A stretch of DNA of 64,000 nt. Origin: Dimorphilus gyrociliatus (lineage: Eukaryota; Annelida; Polychaeta; Dinophilidae). Each line of letters opens with the position of its first letter. The stretch's first letter is position 1. A model generated the notes under the pieces. The model did no database searches, was not told the origin of the DNA, and saw only the letters and a program-made list of their open reading frames with translations. Shown here one piece after another: positions 35,079 to 46,424 of the stretch. The position numbers were made by a program, and so were the translations under genes. The DNA lies in assembly GCA_904063045.1 (NCBI GenBank), contig CAJFCJ010000014.1, positions 1,299,643-1,363,642 on the forward strand. Direction: 5' to 3'.

Positions 35079-35143
35079 AATTCTGATATTCTAGAGAAAA
35101 GTACTTATTTATTGAATTCACAATTTGATGTCCGCCATAAAGA

Positions 35144-35220
35144 AACCGGTTGGTGGAACAAATACTGAAATCTATACAGTTTTACACAAGATATATTAGA
35201 AACCGGTTTAAAAACCGGTT
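35144..35220. promoter_or_regulatory. Three AACCGGTT palindromes in BRCA2/THAP promoter
   Basis: AACCGGTT occurs at 35144-35151, 35201-35208 and 35213-35220, in the 320 bases between the divergent BRCA2 and THAP genes. It matches the core bound by Grainyhead/CP2 transcription factors. The last two copies are 12 bases apart start to start. Sequence is direct; binding is inferred. Confidence 0.55.
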
Positions 35221-35399
35221 TAAAATTATAGTAATTTTCCGAACACTATATACAAAGTTTCGTATTGTATATTTGTTACTGGTGTTTATTAACTGAAGGT
35301 TCTTTATGTATTATTGTTAATTAGAAATAAAATTTAAACTTTTAAGAATCATTATAAGATTGTTTAGATATATTTTTTGTTTCTTCCGTTTTGATCAAA

Positions 35400-38300
35400 A
35401 TGTAAGTTTACTGTTTTTTCAAATTTCACTACACTTTCACAAAATTCTAAGTAATTAATCTCAAGAACCATTCGATGGCATAATTTAAAGCACCATTTAA
35501 GCTAAATATTGTTTAACAGGAACCTGAAATATGTTTGTGCTGTATTCGATTGTCTAAATAATGATAGGAATACACAGGATGTTTCATTCTTTGAGTTTCC
35601 AAAGAAAGAGAAATATCCTGATTTGCACAAACAATGGATAGCATTATCAGAAAGAAATAACCCTCTTGATTTAGAGGTTCACCGATTGTGTTCAAAGCAT
35701 TTTAATGACAGTGATTTGAAAGTCACGTTAGATTCAAATAATCATAAAAGATATGAGTTAATTGATGAAACGAAAGCATTACCTAGTAAATTTCCTGGAA
35801 GAGATAATCAAAAGCAAAACGAAGCACTTGAAACAGTCAGTAGCTGAATAATTCTATTAAAAGTTCATCCATTCATCAGTGTATATACAGATTTCCTGTG
35901 TAATTTGTGGATCGACTGACAAGAGAGCTGAAAATTTCATCAGGTATATAAGCATTGTTTAATTTTATGCTCTCAAAAAACGGTTATTTGGTGCAGATTC
36001 CCTGAAAATTCACCAATAAAAGAACTATGGACTGAAATATGCTTTGGAGAAGAGAAAAGAATAAACAAGAGTTCTTTGGTCGTTTGTGTGGAACACTTTT
36101 GTACAAACTCCCTTCAATTTGACGGAAACGGAAAATATTCCTTAAAAGAAGGATCTGTACCCATCATACATTCTGCAAGCTCTACAGATGTGGTGAGAAA
36201 GAAATTTAGTTATCGCTCATAAATTATTTATCTAAATTTGATAGAAAAGCGAACCAGAAAATGATATTACTGAAGAGGAAAAAAATACAGATGGTGAAAA
36301 CCAGAATTCCGTAGAACCTGTAATTATTCCTTGCTTCTAATATTACAATATGTATGCAAATTGTATTTTTAGATGCCATCTGAGACTATGATTGGCGATG
36401 AAACGAGTGAAGAAGACTATGGGATAAGTGTTCGAGTTGAAAGAAACATTCCTTCTGATTGTGCGTACAATCTTCCAAAAGTCAGTTTTATTTTACAGCT
36501 AATAAATAAAACAATGCACAGAATATATTCATTTGTAGGTGTCATTTAAGTTGGATAAAATTGATGAAGTATTAAGAATTAAGCCTGACGACACAGGGTA
36601 CTTTAGCATAAATATTAAAGACTTGCCAGGCTCTCTAATAGGAAAACAAACCGTTAGAAAAAGAACTGGCCAATACGAAACAAGTGAGGTCAAAGACTTA
36701 AGCTCTCAACGAGGTCGACGGTATCTAGAAGGAATATGCTTAATGAAAGGCTGCTCGAATAGAGTATCAAATGCCATTAAAACTGGTGTAAGATTTTTCC
36801 CTTTTCCGAAAACTGAGATAATGTTCGTATAACTTTATCAAAAAAGGATATAGTATATAGTATTTTCTTATAATGCAAAAGGGCTCGAAAATGGGCGGAA
36901 TGCACTGGAAGAAAGAATATGCTAAAGGTTAGCACGGACATTTTACAACGAAAAGTAATTTGCAGTGAGCATTTTGCTGATGAAGATTTCCGGAATCCAA
37001 GGTCGACATTTACGAGTCAACTAAAGAAAACTGCTATACCCCAAGAAATAAGTGATACTGAAGACAGAGAAGATGACGACGATGATGATGATGACTCATC
37101 ATTGTGGCTCGAGGATACTAATGTAAGTGTGCAGTTTTCTTTATGTGCTCTAGTTTTTCGAGAAGTTTAAGTTAAATGTCATTTTAAATTTAGGACGATT
37201 TCTTATACGAGTGGAAACCAAGAAAAAAACGACGCCGATTTGCAGATTCAATTAAACCTTTGAAGAGTACAAGGCAGACCTCCGTAAGTATACCATTGAA
37301 CTTTTCTGCGCAGTTTGATTTTAAATAACAGGTTTTAAAGGTTAAATTAGAACGAATTACCAAAAAGTATTCGTCCGCTGCAACAAGAAAATCGATGGAA
37401 ACTGGAGAAAGGACTGGTAAAATAGCTACTCTTTCAACATCAACTCAAACACCTAATACAATAGTTGTAAATAAAACTACAAATAAAGGTAGCAGGCCAA
37501 TGGAGGCTCCCCTAGGAACTTTACAGTTGATTGACAACAAAGCTTTAAAAGTACGTCTTCCTGAATTCTGGAAACCGAGCAGAGTTTATGCTACAGAGCC
37601 TGTTCCAAATATTAACAATAGAAAATTATATATTCCAAAATTATGTTACGACGGTATGAAAACGGATGTGAAACGTATTGTTCTAAGCCTTGGTAAACAT
37701 GAAGATGGGTTAGGAATTACTTTACCAGGCGCCTGGAAGGCTTTAGACGCTTTTGTACTCGCGCCTGAAGCTAAAAAAGGGAAGCATAAGCTTGTAATAC
37801 CATGTGAAGTTCCTAAACGTAGTAAAATGAATAAAAACCAAACATCCATCATTATAAAAACATCTGGTAACTTTCGTCAATCAGTCAGTTCTTCCGCTAC
37901 CGCAAATAATACTCCGCCAAAACCCTCAAGTACACAAGCTCGAGATGCTTTTATTATGGGAAACGAAAAGGTTGACGATTCAGTATTGAAAGAAGTTTCG
38001 AACGAATATACAACAAGTGAAACAACAGATTCAACTGATATATTAGAGAACGTTTTAAACAGTATGGAGGGAGTTAAAAACTATCGATTTACAGACAATT
38101 TAGAGCCGACTATCACCTGCTTCCCACTTCGATTGTTCTCAAAGTCCCCTGCCAGTCCGTCAACCGAAGATGCATTCGTTCTTACACGAGAAGAAAAGAT
38201 TGCCTTCGCTAAATTACTAAAAAAAGTGAGAAGCAATCAAGTACAAGACGAGCAATCGACCAACGTCGTGATGGCGTTGACGAACGAGCAAATAAGCCAG

Positions 38301-38468
38301 GTATCTGAACTATTGAGAGCAACGCATGAGTTGAGCGATAACATAGCAAAAACTCCGCTCGGTTTTATGATCGATACTGGTATGCATAAATTAACGATCG
38401 TTCCTGCTGAAAGCTCAGAGCAGAATTGCGATATTGTAGAAGCGGCAATGCAAGTTGCGGATATATAA
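35400..38468 (+). CDS. Triple THAP-domain zinc-finger protein
   Basis: Ten exons join in phase to 833 residues: 35400-35401, 35520-35835, 35891-35943, 35997-36192, 36245-36319, 36373-36480, 36539-36822, 36882-37122, 37194-37283 and 37332-38468. Three C2CH THAP modules are seen. The first starts MNLKYVCAVFDC and has HRLCSKHF and ALPSKF. The second has ISCVICGS, ENFIRFPE and VVCVEHF. The third has GICLMKGCSN, RFFPFPK, RKWAECTGRKN and VICSEHFADEDF. An acidic run (eight consecutive Asp) follows the third. The C-terminal 380 residues have no domain I recognise. THAP domains bind DNA, so a transcriptional role is likely. The start codon is proposed to be split: AT before the first intron, G after it. 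No upstream ATG in exon 2 fits the frame. Confidence 0.85.
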
Positions 38469-39011
38469 TACTGTTGCACGTCATGAATAGTTAGAACGTA
38501 GTAATGCTATTAGTATTCAGTATGATCTAATAGGGTATAATATTATATCCACTGATGTTATTCGTGTCTCGTTTTCTCATTTGTTTCGTGTGTTCTGCGA
38601 AATAGATTTTCCTTCATGTATTCTTTCACTGCATGTTATCTCCGAACAAATTAAACGAAATGATTGATGGCAGCAGAAAACGAAAAAAAAAACGAAAGCA
38701 CATGAAACGTATTCAAACAACTGAACCTTTAACAAACACATTTGAGGAAAAAATTTTCGCATGCTTTCCAAAATAATTATTACCGGTACAGTTAAACAAA
38801 TAATTTTCAAGAAGAATTTACGTTGTACAGAGAGAAAGAACAATTTATACAACTCGCTTCTTTGAATTATTAAACAAAAAATTCACCCAGCAACATTAAT
38901 CTAGTGCAGGCGCGTTAACGCAACTCAACAATAATTTTATGTATAAACAATTAAGGTGAGCAACCGCGTGCAACAAATTGGCCCATTTCGGAAAAAAACA
39001 GTCTTTTTACA
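38469..39011. other. Convergent spacer, THAP gene / nuclear receptor
   Basis: About 540 bases between two converging coding ends, holding their 3' untranslated regions. I see no further gene; the minus-strand frame at 38577-38852 has no recognisable feature. Confidence 0.55.
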
Positions 39012-41224
39012 TTACACGGCAGACGGTAGCGAAGCTGAATCATCTGTAAAGAACATCTCGACGTACAGCTGCGGAAAAGTTAGTTCCGTATGGTCTTCTT
39101 TAATTCTATGAACAGCAAGACGGTGTTGATTGTTCGTCTCTTTCAAGTCAGTTAATAAGCTCAGCATGTCGTTTTGCCTGCTTAATCCCAGCTCTGCATT
39201 ACGAAATTTTGCTGTAGGGGAAAAGGAAAAGCTTACGTAAAAGTATGGAATTGGAAACCCTTAGAAAAGTGAACAAAGCTCGTTTTTGTATAAAACTCAC
39301 ATTCGCAATAACGACGTAAAAATCCATGCTGAATAGCTGATACAGTTTCAATTATCTGCTTTCCCGTCTTGAATTCGTTTTCTGGCACTGTTATATATAT
39401 TTTTTTTAAGTTTATGTTTTTGTTTTTTCTCGAAAGATAAGATTACCAAAGCACTAAGGAATACAATTAAAACAAAAATCAAATTAACTTACCATTTGTG
39501 ATGAGAACTATGGCACACAGTACGGCAACTTCAATGTCATCTAATTGTAATCTTTTTACATCAAAACCTATCTTGTGAAAGTGCATGAGCAGAGATCGGA
39601 GAGGTGTGAACGTTGTCAGCATTGTTTCCTTCTCCGAAGGAGAGAGATTGAAATAATTATACTCCTGTCAAGAACAATAAATAATTATATAATGTCCTCA
39701 TAGTGAACAAATAATTATCTTACTCTTCTCTCTATATTGTAGTCCATGGCTAGCATTATCATAACAATTTGATAAGTGGCAAATTGAACCATTACTATCT
39801 GATCTTCGACGTGTATGTCTTTAAAACCTGGTACCTTCTTAGCAAATCTCAATACACCTTGAGCATGTAGAGCAAACATTTTCATAACACCCTGCCAAAC
39901 AACGGTAAAAGAAGTTCCTGGTGGCTGTATAGGCACAGCCCTTTGATCCCTATTACATATTACGAGCAATTCCTTATACGCAGTCATAAGAATCTCCGAT
40001 AAAGCTGTCATCGAATGATCTTTGGCCATTCGGGGCAAGATAGACGGCTGAGGTACGAGATTTTGAACGACAGAGGTGGATTGCGTTGAAGAAGGTAAAT
40101 ACGGAGCAGGAGGTGGTATCGGCTGCTGAGGATTATGGAGATGTTGCGTGTGCAAATGAGGAATTGATTGAGTGAGCGAAGGATGAGTAGGAGGAGGCCC
40201 TGGAGTAGAATCGGCAATTGCATTAGAAGGGGCTGTCGTGCGTCCTTCCGAACGTAAATTCTCTAATTCGAGCATTGTGGCATGCTTCACTGAGTTTGGT
40301 TGGCGACCAATTCTAGAACCCTCAGGAGTCATCCCGACTCCTCGGCATTTCTGATACCGGCAAAATTTGCACATATTCCTCGTAGCTGTTGTAATAGTGC
40401 ATCTGCCATTCCTGGCACAAACATATTTACAACTATCTCTTTCCCTGACCGTACGACGGAAGAATCCCTGTACAAAGAGCAATTATTAATGAAAAAGAAT
40501 CCTGTAAAGAGAGCAATAACAAAAAGCGATTCACTTTAAGCGTAAAAAATATAACGGCTTATAACAGTGGCGGCGACCGCCACGGTTGTCGACATTAAAT
40601 CTAAAAAAGTCGCTATTTAATCTACGGCGCTTCTTATCCGTTCAACGCCGGCTGTTATAATACGGTATCAATTAGTAGCAGCTGCCCTACCTTACATCCT
40701 TCGCATGTGATCGCACCAAAGTGATACCTGAAGAAGTTTAAAAAATTAATCGTGTTACAGTTCCACATTTAAGACAAAAGCTTATATAAGGATTTTCTAA
40801 TGAATTATGCACACAATTGCCAAAATGAAAACTCACCCAGATGAAGGCGCGCCGCATACTTTGCAAGGTATATTTGAAATCTTCGCATCTAAAAATCCTT
40901 TCTGACCTGAGGATTATAGTAATAAGATCATAGTATATTTGTATTGAAAGTAAAAAAAAAACGTCTTTAACAATATTAATCTATTTATAATTTAAGTACA
41001 AAGATGAGTCTCCGCAGTTAGAATTACACTTGTTTTGTCTTATTCTCTGTCTTATGTACTGTGTAATTTGTATATATGAGCAACTCTCTCACGAATGAGC
41101 ATTATTATACAATTTTTTAATGAATTATTGTTAATCCCATTTTTGATAGTTCTATTTTTAAGTCCTTATAAATACCTAATAAAATAGGTATTAAGTGCTC
41201 AACAGATATTCAATACATATAAAC

Positions 41225-41276
<52 letters not shown>

Positions 41277-43432
41277 CCGTATAGAATATACTATTTATAA
41301 ATTTATATATATGACCGTATTTGTTAATAGTACAGGCGACTCTTATAAAGCACATATACATATATGCTGTATACTGTAAATACAGTGTATGTGTTTAAAA
41401 ATATCTAACTGTGTAAAAAACAATCGAATAATAATAGCCGTAAGAAGCTTTAACGTACAATGACACATTAATTAATTAAAAGCTCCTAACGGCAACTCTT
41501 CTGGCAAGAACATACATATTTCTGTTCGTGTAAGATATTATGCAATCCTCTTATGTAACTCAGTTGGTGGTTAAGACGAAAAGAAAGAAGCTTTCATAGT
41601 GAGACGCGGACGAAGAAGATGAAAGCATTCGGTGGCTAATCAGGACACACACTTACAACTAGTCAAAAAACTGAATAAATATACAGGAGTAGTAAACATC
41701 GAACACTAATCACTACTGCTAGAGCAAAGAGCATCATTTCCGACTAAGGGAATAATGCCTCGTCTGTCGGTGTCGGTGCTAATTAGAAGTAATACGATTA
41801 TAATTGCTGGACCCAGATACACATATAAATACAAGACAGATCGTAGGCGTATGTTTTCCTTTTCAGTATGACGTAGTGACTTCTTTTTTTTCTTTTTTCT
41901 TGGTTACAAAATTACCAAAAGGGTTTTCGAATGTAAAACCAAAAAGCGTAATTAAATCTTAACGGCAGGCTTAGCCTAGTTATTATGGCCGTATAATCAA
42001 AATAATCCCTTCAACGGCCGTTTAACAACCCACAGTATTACCATGATCAGGTCAGCGACTTTTTTTTTAAAAGAAAATCCTGATCAATTACAATCGGCAA
42101 TACAATAACAATCCTATATATACTCGTACACCGCTTTTGTGATAGCCTAGTCGCCTCACAATACAACGTCTGAAAAAAAATGCTTGGCCAAAAATGCGTT
42201 TTCACTAAAATGAATACGCTGATATCGGAGGGAGTTCTGTATATATATATATATAAAACAAAATACAAAACAGCACAGCTTTACATTTATAAAACAGATG
42301 TAATATAAGTAATAATGAACGTACCTGGTCTGTACATTCCTAATTGTATACATTTTTGATATCTGCAGGATTGACATTGTGTTCTAGTTTCCTTCGTCAC
42401 AACGCAGTCTCTGTTACGTTGACAGGCAAACTTGACATTCTGCTGCTTTTGGCATCGTACAAAAAATTTCTGTAACAAAAAAAGATGTATCAACATTACG
42501 TAAGATAGTCTTTTAAAAGGTCGGACAAAAATAGTTCCAAAAAATACAATAAAGACAAAATAGGATACGAGAGAACAAAACTCTGCTGTCCTTGAATAAA
42601 TACAATCGAAACAAGCGGGGTGTAGGCTAATTATTAAAAGTTCATTTCCTACTACTAAGGCAACTCTAGGTATACTCAAACAGAGAAAATAAAGATAAAT
42701 GGAACGTATTACAAGGAAAAGAGGAAATAGTTTCCCTACCTTACAGGCTTCGCAGACGTACGCACCACAGTGAAAACCGGCTGCAACGTCGTTACATACT
42801 TGACAAAGTGTTCTTTCGACGTTCTTATTTTGAGCATACACATGGGAGCTCGTTGGGGCACCTTCGTCACCGCTCGGTCTCCTACCAACCGATGATGAAA
42901 AGTTTGGCGAAGGTTGATAATGACCATCAATTCCGAAGGATTCGGATTCAGCCGGCTCAGTCTTGATAAGTAAGGACTGCTGTTCACTAGAGTGATGATT
43001 TACGGGTGAATTGTACGGTTTATACGGCGAAGTGTGGCGGTCGGTGTGCGTAACTTGTTCAAATAGTCCATGATACGAGTTACTTGTTAGAGGTAGTCCG
43101 TTTCCATTCGGCGTTACCTTATAACTATCCTCTAAATCTTTGTTGTAGTGATCCTCGGTGTCTAGGCTGCTGTTGTCCTCTTTCAGAGCTCGCTTCTGTT
43201 GGCTGTTGTTCGTCAAATCGATAGCCTTCCTCTTCCGACGTTCCTCATCCTCCATGTTTCTGAAGGATTGAAATTGTTTAGGGGGAAGATGATTTCTCTG
43301 TAAGCCGTAAGTAGAATCTTGATAATACTTAGCATCATAAGACCAATAATTGGCGTAGAAAGTTTGATACATTAGTAATACAAGCGTTAATGACGCTCTC
43401 TGAGCAGCAACTGTTAAGAGACTAGCAGACAA
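39012..43432 (-). CDS. Nuclear receptor with two DNA-binding domains (2DBD-NR)
   Basis: Eight exons join in phase to 709 residues: 43432-42740, 42469-42325, 40888-40837, 40727-40691, 40467-39724, 39664-39493, 39387-39301 and 39211-39012. After a Ser/Pro-rich N-terminus of about 210 residues comes DBD1 ([26 protein letters not shown], then CRYQKCIQLGM). About ten residues later comes DBD2 (CKVCGAPSSGYHFG, CEGCK-GFFRR, CRYQKCRGVGM). P-boxes CEACK/K and CEGCK/G are those described for the 2DBD-NR family. A Pro-rich hinge leads to a ligand-binding domain ending in FPQLYVEMFF, an AF-2-like helix. No ligand is known to me. Each DBD is cut by a phase-0 intron right after the P-box Lys. The first Met is the longest option; downstream Mets are possible. 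Confidence 0.93.
41231..41273. repeat. Long (AT)n microsatellite in nuclear-receptor intron
   Basis: About 21 AT units inside the 1.4-kb intron that separates the two DNA-binding domains. This is the longest pure AT run I saw in the window. The rest of the intron (40889-42324) shows no other gene; TA-rich sequence continues to about 41400. Confidence 0.9.
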
Positions 43433-43816
43433 CCTGGCCTAACTGCGCATCCAGTTTGCGCAGATCGCCTTAATACGCACTCTAGTCATAAACACAGCTT
43501 ATCCAGGTTGTCCTCGGGGTTTTATGGGTTATTTTCGATGTAAAGCGATCACTTATTATTTAAAGACAACATTCAACACAAAACACAAAATAACATACGT
43601 GCGTAGTTTGATAATTATGATTAAAATCCCACACGGTAGCGCTCCTCTGGAAACCTTCACCTTCTTACACATTCCACCTTGACCTTGAGTGAAAACGAGG
43701 CTTGTTGCCGATTAGCAGACGACAACTTATTAGAGATTTAATGGGAATTATTCCTAGAATTGGCTTCAAGAAACGTTTAATTGACCCTAGCTAGGTTTCA
43801 CATAGTCACCAGGGGA
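43433..43816. promoter_or_regulatory. Bidirectional spacer, nuclear receptor / ARV1
   Basis: 384 bases between divergent start codons. It is less AT-rich than most spacers here and contains the nearly palindromic CCTTCACCTTC and CACCTTGACCTTGAG near 43656-43689. TGACCTTGA is a half-site type bound by monomeric nuclear receptors, so autoregulation of the 2DBD receptor is possible but unproven. Confidence 0.4.
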
Positions 43817-44833
43817 ATGTCTACAATTCAATTTAGAAATTCAAGCTGTTGCGTAGAATGCGGTGCTAAGGCGAAAGAACCTTTCAAGAAGTTCGACGGA
43901 AATGTCATTAAAATGACTTACTGCGTAAATAGGCCGTACTTTTTTGAGATTATCATTAAACTAGTTTTTTCTCAACCAAGTAGGACGAATGTGGGGAGTT
44001 AGTTGATAAATATTTTGAATACGATACTGTCTTGAAAATACTGTCCCTACTTCTACACAAACCTCAAGGTTACAAACACATCGTACTAAATAGCCGTTCC
44101 ACAGGTGTAAGTTTTCTTCTAATTTAATGTACGCGCCGAGATCTACGTACATATATTTAATTGCAGGAGCACGAATGGAAGTTATTATTAGTTTTGGTTT
44201 TGTGTGACGCTTACCAGAGATGGGCTATTTTGTACGCTAAAGAATATTCGAAAGAGACTGAGATGATATTCTATGCAGCTTTGGAAATGAATTTTTATTA
44301 CTGCTTCGTTTACGCCATGTTCAGTAAGCGATCGCAAATTAGTTGTCGAGCTGTAATGATTTCATTGCCTATTTTATAAATTTTTATATTCATACAGAAT
44401 GGTTTATATTAAATATTATACTCTCTGCAACGCTTTTCCTCTACGATGGAAAACCTTGTTTAGATCGGTTGACAACGATAATGAGATGTATGATTATATC
44501 CAGTTTCGCGAAACTATTTGCCATTCCGGCCTTAATCTGGGCTCAAACCCAAAGCACTAATTACCTTGCTCTTACCTATTTATTTTTGCTCACTTCTAAT
44601 ATTACCGCCTTAAAGGGTAAGTATTTTTTTCTTTCTCTCCTTTTTATTACTTTCCATCATGTTTTTTCTTTTCTAATATTTTCTGAACATAGTACATTTT
44701 TCCTTTTTTTTCTTTTTATACTACAGCAATTTTAAACACGAACCGAATAGTTTGTACATTAATTGTTACTCTGTCCCACTATTCATCAGCATTGATTTGC
44801 GAGCAAGTTTCATCAATGTTCAACAATCTATGA
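43817..44833 (+). CDS. ARV1: ARV1 lipid-homeostasis protein
   Basis: An ER membrane protein required for sterol distribution and GPI-anchor synthesis. Five exons (43817-43924, 43984-44106, 44167-44323, 44398-44616, 44727-44833) join in phase to 237 residues. The N-terminal ARV1 homology domain has the zinc-ribbon pairs SSCCVECGAKAKE and MTYC-DECGELVDKYFEYD. Conserved blocks follow: LLVLVLCDAYQRW, then hydrophobic segments (NIILSATLFLYD, SFAKLFAIPALIW, YLFLLTSNITALKG). The last exon encodes AILNTNRIVCTLIV and a short tail. Length is slightly below the human protein. The Met at 43817 is the first ATG in frame; upstream the frame is open but has no ATG. Confidence 0.92.
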
Positions 44834-45007
44834 GTACAAAAGCGAAGACGAATGAGAGAAAGCAAATATTTGAGCACATGGAAAGAGTTCATATGTATAA
44901 AAAAAATACAGAATGTTTTTTTCTTCTTTTGCAGTTTTGTACATATTTTGTACATTAATATATATATAAATATATATATATATATTGTATACATGTGTTT
45001 GTATATA

Positions 45008-46257
45008 TTATAGTCCCGTATCCATTGCACTATCTTGGATGCTATGAAAGAATAAACCACAGAATGCATCCTCCAAAGAACGTTGCAAGTGATATAATGG
45101 CCTATAACCGCCAGCTTTATCCGATGGTTTTGTCATTTCCAGACTTTCCCTTGTTGCATAACCCAAATCTAATAATTCTTCCTCTTCACCAACCTCTGGT
45201 CCGCACATATCTCTTTCGATTGGTATATATGAATACTGTTCGTATTCGATTTTGACTTCAGCTTTTACATTCAATCGAGCACCAACACTAATTCCTGTAG
45301 AAAATTCAGTTTGGCGCTTAACTTCCTTCTCTTCTTTTTTATGAGCGTTAATAATTTTATCTGCAGATAAGGTTGATGTGGTCTATAAAAAATTCATTGT
45401 TAGTAATGAAGCGATATTAATGAAGAAAATTTACCAGCTCTTCAAGTAGCGCTTCCTTGCGTTTCTTTTTTTGCTCCTCATTTTCCGCCTCTTCACGCTG
45501 TATAAATTTATTCCAATTTTCTTTTTGCATTTTTTCGTCTTCTATTAGTCTGGATAAGAACTCTTCGTCCTTGCTCTGCAACAAGTAAAAGAATAAATTT
45601 GCCAACGTTCAATCAAATATTCTTTCAGGGCACGGACCAGTTTCGATCTGTTTCGTGTGATAATTTCTTGATTAGCCCTTCTATATTCTTCTACTTTTCT
45701 ATTTGTTTCCTCAACATCCACTTCATTGGTTAGATTGAATACTGTAAGGGAAATAACACCAATAAATAATATCATTCATTTCCATTTGAATCAATTTACC
45801 AATATTCTCAACTTCTTCTAAATAGTCATTGTACTCAGCAAGCGTAAGAAAATCTTCCTCTCGTTTATTAAAACTAGAATATATATAAGAATATAAGTGA
45901 ATTTGTAGAGGAACAAATGACGTAAACAAATAAACAAACTCTTTTAGAATCCTCTTTCTTATGTCAACTTCCTTTTCTATATAGGAATCTTCAAAGGTCT
46001 GCAAACGAAACTTCTGCTTTCTTAGAGAGATTCCGCACTCCGGACACGGTCCGGATCCTCGTGTAAAAAGAAATTCTACACAAGTATGACATCTGTAAAA
46101 GTAAATTTTAATAAAAAACAGTCAAACATTAGCTTATTATCGCTCGGCAAAAATGAAATATCACTTACAGTGGATGGCCGCATACGTTAACCAAAAGTTT
46201 TAAAGATGGATTTCTATATTTAGTTGTTTTACACCGAGGACATTGGATATCGTCCAT
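45008..46257 (-). CDS. MNAT1: CDK-activating kinase assembly factor MAT1
   Basis: MAT1 is the RING protein that joins CDK7 and cyclin H and tethers them to TFIIH. Exon 1 (46257-46169) begins [18 protein letters not shown] and exon 2 (46092-45940) continues [10 protein letters not shown] and GPCPECG, completing the C3HC4 RING. Further short exons encode the coiled-coil middle ([48 protein letters not shown] and [15 protein letters not shown]) and the hydrophobic C-terminal region ending [20 protein letters not shown] then FFHSIQ. The DAFCGLFF segment matches the conserved MAT1 C-terminus that activates CDK7. Introns are about 70-80 bases or shorter. Convergent with ARV1, whose stop is 174 bases away. 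Confidence 0.93.
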
Positions 46258-46424
46258 TTTTCTCGTTCATTAGGCAGTAAAATTAACTAAAATAAATTTT
46301 TGAAACGACCACCGGAACCTGTGCCTTTCGGTGCTGCCATCTACACTATAACGAAACAATTAAAGTGATTGCGACGAGAAGTTGAATTGTACCCATAAAA
46401 TTAACACACCCAAGGGCTGTCAAT
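46258..46424. promoter_or_regulatory. 167-bp bidirectional promoter, MNAT1 / methyltransferase
   Basis: Only 167 bases lie between the two divergent start codons, so one compact promoter must serve both. No TATA box is evident. The sequence around 46300-46345 is comparatively GC-rich. Confidence 0.5.
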
